Of a DNA stretch of 36,279 bases, positions 32,872-36,279 are shown one piece after another. The position numbers and the translations under genes are program-made. Positions within the stretch are counted from its first letter, which is position 1. Every line of letters starts with the position of its first letter. The notes beneath the pieces were generated by a model. That model was not told where the DNA came from. It was given only the letters and a program-made list of their open reading frames with translations, and searched no databases. Location of the stretch: the NCBI GenBank assembly GCA_965232985.1, contig CBDDRC010000032.1, positions 1 to 36,279 of the forward strand, read 5' to 3'. The DNA is from JADFDG01 sp965232985. GTDB taxonomy: Bacteria; Pseudomonadota; Gammaproteobacteria; Pseudomonadales; JADFDG01.

Positions 32872-33696
32872 ATGCCGACCATCCCTATCCCGGAAAACAG
32901 CCCAGGCCCCGGATCCCGGGTGCTGGGCCTGATCGCGCGCTGCGGGTCTCCCGAGGAGCGCCGCATGGCGGTACTCCACGGCAATGAACTCGCTGCGTTT
33001 CTTGATCACCCCGACACGATCCGCTTCAGCAGGAAAGGCTCCCTGGATGTCGGGTTGGAAAACCGGCCCGTGTTGAAGTTCAACTTGATTGCCGGCGTGC
33101 GGGTGTCGCCCTGGGGCCTGATCAATGAATGGGCAGAACGAATCCCCCGATTACAGGAAGTTGCCGAACTGGTGCTTCGCCACAAGTTGCGCTGCCACGC
33201 GGGCATCAAACTCTCCGCCAGCGGGGTTGAATACGAACTCTATCCGTATGAGACGCCCGAGCGCCTGCTGGCCAGCCAACAGTTCTCGGCATACGCACCG
33301 GAACAAACGGGGCTGCCCGCAGCCCCCTATTGCTTCGGCTACACATCCAACGGCGACTTGAGCGCCTACGCCGACATACAGGGGGTCGATGCCGCCGAAC
33401 TTGAGGAAGCGCTGGGCGTTGCCCTGCCAGCGAGCGGCTTGAAGGTCAATGCGCTCTTTCACAGTCGCTGGAATGTGAATGGCAGCTGGCGCACCGACAA
33501 GGCAGGCATAGAATTCATGCCGTTCCCCTCGCATATGCTGAACGCGGTGCTGGCCCAACTGAATTTGCACTTCGCCTACCTGCTCTACCGCGGGGGCGCC
33601 CGGCGCTACGGCGTGATTGGTATGCATGGCGGCAGACAGTTGCTCTACACCACTTTGCTGCCCATCCAGGCCCTGAAACGACCGCCACATGAATAG
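32872..33696 (+). CDS. unknown protein, first gene of a two-gene unit
   Basis: A 274-residue soluble alpha/beta protein that I do not recognise. There is no signal peptide or membrane segment. Alternating strands and helices appear to repeat (ENRPVLKFNLIAGVRV, CHAGIKLSASGVEYELYPYE, ATS-like YTSNGDLSAYADIQG), hinting at an internally duplicated beta-rich fold. The first ATG (32872) has no visible Shine-Dalgarno. The ATG at 32965 has GAGGAG 7 bases upstream and would give a 243-residue protein, so the start is uncertain. The stop overlaps the next gene by 8 bases, which indicates coupled translation with the TPR-like protein. It is divergent from the giant-protein gene. Confidence 0.75.
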   Translation: MPTIPIPENSPGPGSRVLGLIARCGSPEERRMAVLHGNELAAFLDHPDTIRFSRKGSLDVGLENRPVLKFNLIAGVRVSPWGLINEWAERIPRLQEVAELVLRHKLRCHAGIKLSASGVEYELYPYETPERLLASQQFSAYAPEQTGLPAAPYCFGYTSNGDLSAYADIQGVDAAELEEALGVALPASGLKVNALFHSRWNVNGSWRTDKAGIEFMPFPSHMLNAVLAQLNLHFAYLLYRGGARRYGVIGMHGGRQLLYTTLLPIQALKRPPHE

Positions 33697-34642
33697 CCTG
33701 CTCAGATCCATCAAGCTGGGTGATTCCCGAGCAGTGCGCGTTCTGCCCGGCGAAGTTGGCGCCCTGTTTGTGCGTCGCCTGTATGAGGCCACCGCAAGAA
33801 ATCTGCCTGCCCGGGATCAGGAATATTTCCGGATGGTCAGCGCCCTGTGCCATCGCGCCAACGATGCGGCCCAGCACAATCGACCCGACGAAGCCGGCGA
33901 CTGGATCTCGCTGGCCAGCGAGATGGCCAGTTATCTCGCCGGAGAGGCGAAATTTTCCGCCTGTGATTTCATAAAATCGAACGAATCCTATGTTTATTAC
34001 GCTCGCCAGGATTATGCGGCGGCATTGCAATGCCTGGATGACGCAACGATCGCGCATGCAAACTACACTGCCAGCAATGCGAACAGCGCTGCAGCAGTCG
34101 ATCCGACCTACAGCATTCGCCAGTCTCTGCAACGCCTTCATTATCTGCATCTGGGTTCCCGGATCCATCTGGCCGCAGGCAATTTTCAGGCGGCCATCGA
34201 TTGCCTTAAAACCGCAACCATGGCTGCCAACGCCTTGGCAGCAAACAACGGCAACCCGGAAGCAACCGAGTTATTGAACTTCATGTGCTCGCGCATTGCC
34301 GGTGAGCTGGCAATATCTGCCTGGTACGCTACGACACCGGGAGAATATTTTTCAGCAACGGCGGGTGTTATTGAAACCGCGAAGGAGGGAAGCTTCGTGG
34401 AATATCTTTTCTTCCGTCGCGCGCTGATCGCACTTCAGGAAAATAATGATGTGCGGGAGATGGTCGAGTTTACAGAACTCGGGCGCATGAAAACCGTTTG
34501 CTGGTACGCCGCCACCCTGGCACTGGGGGAACTGATGCCGCCTGCGGAGCGCAAGGCCTTGGTTATTCTTGCCGCCACCTGGCGTGATATGCCAGCCGGT
34601 CTGCGCAGCCGAATGCTGGCGCTGATCGACTGGGGGGAGTGA
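33689..34642 (+). CDS. TPR-like helical repeat protein, probably C-terminally clipped by an IS end
   Basis: A 317-residue all-helical protein with TPR-like pairs (ESYVYYARQDYAAALQCLDDATIAH; LHYLHLGSRIHLAAGNFQAAIDCLKTA). It is predicted to be a cytoplasmic scaffold; no enzyme motif is seen. It overlaps the preceding gene by 8 bases. Its C-terminus (GRMKTVCWYAATLALGELMP ... ATWRDMPAGLRSRMLAL) has a clear paralogue fragment on the other strand at 35781-36047. The TGA stop (34640-34642) coincides with the outer edge of an IS-derived repeat (34641). The paralogue continues a few residues longer, so the insertion may have replaced the original C-terminus. Function unknown. Confidence 0.78.
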   Translation: MNSLLRSIKLGDSRAVRVLPGEVGALFVRRLYEATARNLPARDQEYFRMVSALCHRANDAAQHNRPDEAGDWISLASEMASYLAGEAKFSACDFIKSNESYVYYARQDYAAALQCLDDATIAHANYTASNANSAAAVDPTYSIRQSLQRLHYLHLGSRIHLAAGNFQAAIDCLKTATMAANALAANNGNPEATELLNFMCSRIAGELAISAWYATTPGEYFSATAGVIETAKEGSFVEYLFFRRALIALQENNDVREMVEFTELGRMKTVCWYAATLALGELMPPAERKALVILAATWRDMPAGLRSRMLALIDWGE

Positions 34643-34930
34643 TCTTCCCGCCATTTGACGGACACCGGGTTTTCGAAAGAATAACCCCAACCCCCGAGGT
34701 GTCCGATGAGCAAGAAGCCCAGAAGAAGTCCCCAAAGAGCGCCGGCGGTCGAGGCCGTGCAAGGCGAGGAGTTCGGGAGCCGCATGGCGATGCGTGAAAC
34801 GGTGTTCGAGTACATCGAGGTCTACTACAATCGTCACCGCTTGCACTCGTCGCTTGGCTACATGAGCCCGGAGCAGTTCGAAGCAAAGAAAGTAGCGTAG
34901 TGCCGGTGTCCGTCATTCGACGGGAAGATC
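34641..34930 (+). mobile_element. 290-bp internally deleted IS3-type element (MITE-like)
   Basis: The element is bounded by 28-base imperfect inverted repeats, with 10 outermost bases identical (GATCTTCCCG at the left, CGGGAAGATC at the right) and the inner GACGGACACCGG shared. The interior joins the start of an orfA-type transposase gene to the last codons of an IS3 orfB. The left 80 bases match, with small changes, the start of the element at 36129. I see no target-site duplication. Confidence 0.85.
34706..34900 (+). pseudogene. fused remnant of IS3-type transposase orfA start and orfB end
   Basis: The frame begins MSKKP like the orfA at 36194, but single-base deletions after AAGCCC and in the C-run change the following residues. 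It then enters a typical IS3 orfB C-terminus: FEYIEVYYNRHRLHSSLGYM followed by SPEQFE. About 64 codons remain of what should be two genes of roughly 100 and 280 codons. The catalytic DDE residues are deleted except perhaps none, so the product cannot be an active transposase. Confidence 0.85.
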
Positions 34931-34931
34931 A

Positions 34932-35015
34932 CAGGGCATCGAGTCGATCTCGCTGAACCCGGACTCGGTGATGGATACCTGGCTCTTCCTGGCGGAGAAG
35001 CAGGGCAAGGCCTGA
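34932..35015 (+). pseudogene. ppsA: 3' tail of phosphoenolpyruvate synthase gene (ppsA remnant)
   Basis: Twenty-seven codons and a TGA encode QGIESISLNPDSVMDTWLFL followed by AEKQGKA. This matches the C-terminal end of PpsA (Escherichia coli ends in a closely similar GIDSMSLNPDTVVQTWLSLAE-type sequence, from memory). The rest of the gene is absent and the fragment abuts the right end of the IS remnant. It indicates a deletion or rearrangement that brought the element next to a lost ppsA locus. Confidence 0.75.
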
Positions 35016-35049
35016 GCCAGCGACGCGGGCGCTGCTTCGGCGCCTGCGG

Positions 35050-35784
35050 TTATCTCCGGACAAGCAGGAACTCGACCGGGAAGATAGGGCTACCGCGCTC
35101 CGGGTAGGGTTCCTTATAAGGAACCTCACCATGCTCTGCGCAGATCTTTAGCAGGATCTCCGAGTTGACGCTTGCGCGGAGATCGTTGAAGTCGACCAAT
35201 TCAAATCCCTGCCGATACGCCAGCGCGATAAATTCATCGACCCGGCGCGCTTTGTACTTCCAGTAATGCTCGAAGTACAGGCGATTGGCGCGTTGCTCCG
35301 CGTCCTCGTCGATGTACTTCCAGAAAACATCGTTGATGTACAGCAGCCCGCCGCGCACCAGGTTGCGGGCAATGCAGGCCAGGGTTTTTTCGGCATCGGC
35401 ATAGCCGAGGCTTTCCATGGCAGTGACATGGGTGGCGCCCGCTTGCACATAGGTTTCCATGTTGGCCAGTTCAAATCGTGCGAAGGGGTAGCGCTCCCTG
35501 CATCCACGAATGCAGGCTTGGCTGGTCGAAATGCCGATGGCCAGACTGCCGCGTCGGGTCACCTCGCCGACGAAATATCCGCTACCGCAACCCAAGTCTA
35601 TCAGGCGCGATTTGGCTGTCAGGCGCAGTTTTCCAAGAATGTATTGCAGAAATTCCTCGTGCGAATTGCCGACGATTCCGTGGTGGAAAAACGGCATGAT
35701 CGGGAAGAAAACATCAGAATATCGCTCGTAGTACTCGGTTTCCGAATGCCAGAGTGGCTCGCCGTCGTCGCGAATCCTTGTCAT
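35050..35784 (-). CDS. SAM-dependent methyltransferase (class I)
   Basis: A 244-residue class I methyltransferase. The SAM loop IDLGCGSGYFVGEV, the acidic end of strand 2 and the post-motif region (ATHVTAMESLGYADAEKTLA) are visible, with LVRGGLLYINDVFW as a later core strand. The fold resembles cyclopropane-fatty-acid-synthase-like and small-molecule methyltransferases. The frame extends upstream to 35976, but the ATG at 35784 forms an ATGA overlap with the stop of the TPR-paralogue remnant and gives the natural start. This shows the methyltransferase was co-translated with that TPR gene before truncation. The substrate is unknown. Whether it still has a promoter is doubtful, given the mobile DNA upstream. 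Confidence 0.82.
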   Translation of the reverse strand: MTRIRDDGEPLWHSETEYYERYSDVFFPIMPFFHHGIVGNSHEEFLQYILGKLRLTAKSRLIDLGCGSGYFVGEVTRRGSLAIGISTSQACIRGCRERYPFARFELANMETYVQAGATHVTAMESLGYADAEKTLACIARNLVRGGLLYINDVFWKYIDEDAEQRANRLYFEHYWKYKARRVDEFIALAYRQGFELVDFNDLRASVNSEILLKICAEHGEVPYKEPYPERGSPIFPVEFLLVRR

Positions 35785-36047
35785 GAGGCGATCTCCGGTC
35801 TGGCAACCGACAGCAAGGACAGTAATCGGCTGCGGAGGATCACCGGCATGTCGCGCCAGGTACTGGCATGAATGGCCAGCACCTGGCCTTCGCTGGGCGA
35901 CAGGTGTGGCGCCAGCTCGACAACGCCGGCATACCAGCAAATCGTTTTCATCCGGCCGATTCGTACCAAATCGCACATGCCATCGGGTTGGCGCTCGTTA
36001 TGCAGCGATGTGTTGATTTCCACGCAATTCTGACCCAGGGTTTCCAT
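35781..36047 (-). pseudogene. 5'-truncated paralogue of the TPR-like gene
   Basis: The last 65 or so codons align without gaps to the C-terminus of the TPR-like protein at 33689-34642. GRMKT, CWYA, TWRDMP and LRSR are shared, roughly half the residues of the last 50 by hand count. The upstream two-thirds is missing. The alignment fades at about 36020, exactly where IS21-like end repeats begin, and the apparent ATG at 36047 lies inside those repeats with no Shine-Dalgarno. The stop overlaps the methyltransferase start (ATGA). Confidence 0.8.
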
Positions 36048-36067
36048 CCAATTCTGACCCAGGGTTT
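36025..36067. mobile_element. two copies of an IS21-like end repeat
   Basis: CAATTCTGACCCAGGGTTT occurs at 36025-36043 and 36049-36067, a 24-base period. Read on the minus strand this is the TGGGTCAGAATTGGATGG style of multiple terminal repeat found at ends of IS21-family elements. No istA or istB coding sequence is present, so it is a solo end left after deletion. Family assignment is from memory of the motif. Confidence 0.5.
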
Positions 36068-36128
36068 GGTTGCCTGATCTAATCAGGTTTCTGTGGATAA
36101 GTCTGCATTCTGTGTCGTGTCTTCCTCT

Positions 36129-36279
36129 GATCTTCCTGCCGTTTGACGGACACCGGGTTTTCGAAAGAATAACCCCAACCCCCGAGGTGTCCGATGAGCA
36201 AGAAGCCCCAGAAGAAGTCCCCCAAGAGCGCCGGCGGTCGCGGCCGGTATACGCCTGAGTTCCGCCAGGAAGCCCTGCT
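36129..36279 (+). mobile_element. left end of an IS3-type insertion sequence, running off the window
   Basis: The terminal sequence GATCTTCCTGCCGTTTGACG and the following bases match the left end of the 290-bp element with few changes. CGGACACC and GGTGTCCG form an inverted repeat just before the orfA ATG. The first 28 codons of orfA are intact, unlike in the deleted copy, so this may be a full element. Confidence 0.82.
36194..36279 (+). CDS. transposase orfA (IS3-type), N-terminal part only
   Basis: The visible reading frame begins MSKKPQKKSPKSAGGRG and continues RYTPEFRQEAL, a basic leader followed by the opening of the helix-turn-helix seen in IS3-family OrfA proteins (xRYTPEFRxEA). It is cut by the window edge. 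The protein would bind the element's ends and, in this family, be fused to OrfB by frameshifting. The frame is undamaged as far as it can be read. Confidence 0.75.
   Translation, partial: MSKKPQKKSPKSAGGRGRYTPEFRQEAL

Noticed and set aside
35785..35976. N-terminal extension of the methyltransferase frame
   Set aside because: The extra 64 codons overlap the TPR-paralogue remnant in another frame and look unstructured. The ATG at 35784 with its ATGA overlap is the better start.
36092..36100. TGTGGATAA, a perfect match to a DnaA box on the minus strand
   Set aside because: A single 9-mer is expected by chance in a window this size. There is no cluster, no AT-rich unwinding region and no replication gene nearby.

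Overview
The window is about 36 kb of GC-rich DNA from a Gram-negative bacterium, most likely a beta- or gammaproteobacterium. The reasons are a TtcA of the proteobacterial type, a UPF0149 (YecA/YgfB) protein, lipoprotein signals, TolC and HlyD export components, and PilZ/GGDEF/EAL signalling. No species-level marker is present, and I saw no tRNA, rRNA or CRISPR array.

Region 1 (91-9145, minus strand) is a tight six-gene signalling operon. In transcription order it encodes a 1242-residue membrane hybrid histidine kinase with three receiver domains, a CheR methyltransferase, a stand-alone receiver, a CheB methylesterase domain without a receiver, a receiver-PAS-PilZ protein and a receiver-PAS-GGDEF-EAL protein. 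No chemoreceptor, CheA or CheW is present. The arrangement suggests a kinase whose signalling helix is adapted by reversible methylation and whose output is cyclic-di-GMP metabolism plus a cyclic-di-GMP effector. A perfect 10+10 bp inverted repeat lies upstream of the kinase.

Region 2 (9474-15262) is mostly housekeeping: ttcA, a short-chain dehydrogenase, two acyl-CoA dehydrogenases, a YgjP-type zinc hydrolase and a UPF0149 protein.

Region 3 (15351-19469, plus strand) is an envelope operon. It encodes a lytic transglycosylase, a subtilisin/kexin-like lipoprotein protease with five 85-residue repeats where a propeptide would be expected, and a small exported protein that looks like the missing propeptide encoded as a separate gene.

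Region 4 (19485-32684, minus strand) is a giant-protein export locus. A 2373-residue LEPR-XLL/DUF4347 protein has its own promoter and terminator. An overlapping four-gene operon follows: a TolC-like lipoprotein, an HlyD-type adaptor, a second adaptor with an N-terminal GAF-like domain, and an M50 site-2-protease-like membrane protein fused to an HlyD-like domain. No ABC ATPase is present. I regard this as the best candidate for an under-described system.

Region 5 (32872-36279) holds an unknown protein, a TPR-like protein, and then a scrap-yard of mobile DNA. This contains a 290-bp internally deleted IS3-type element, a 28-codon tail of ppsA, a methyltransferase, a 5'-truncated paralogue of the TPR gene, IS21-like end repeats, and the left end of a longer copy of the same IS3-type element running off the window.
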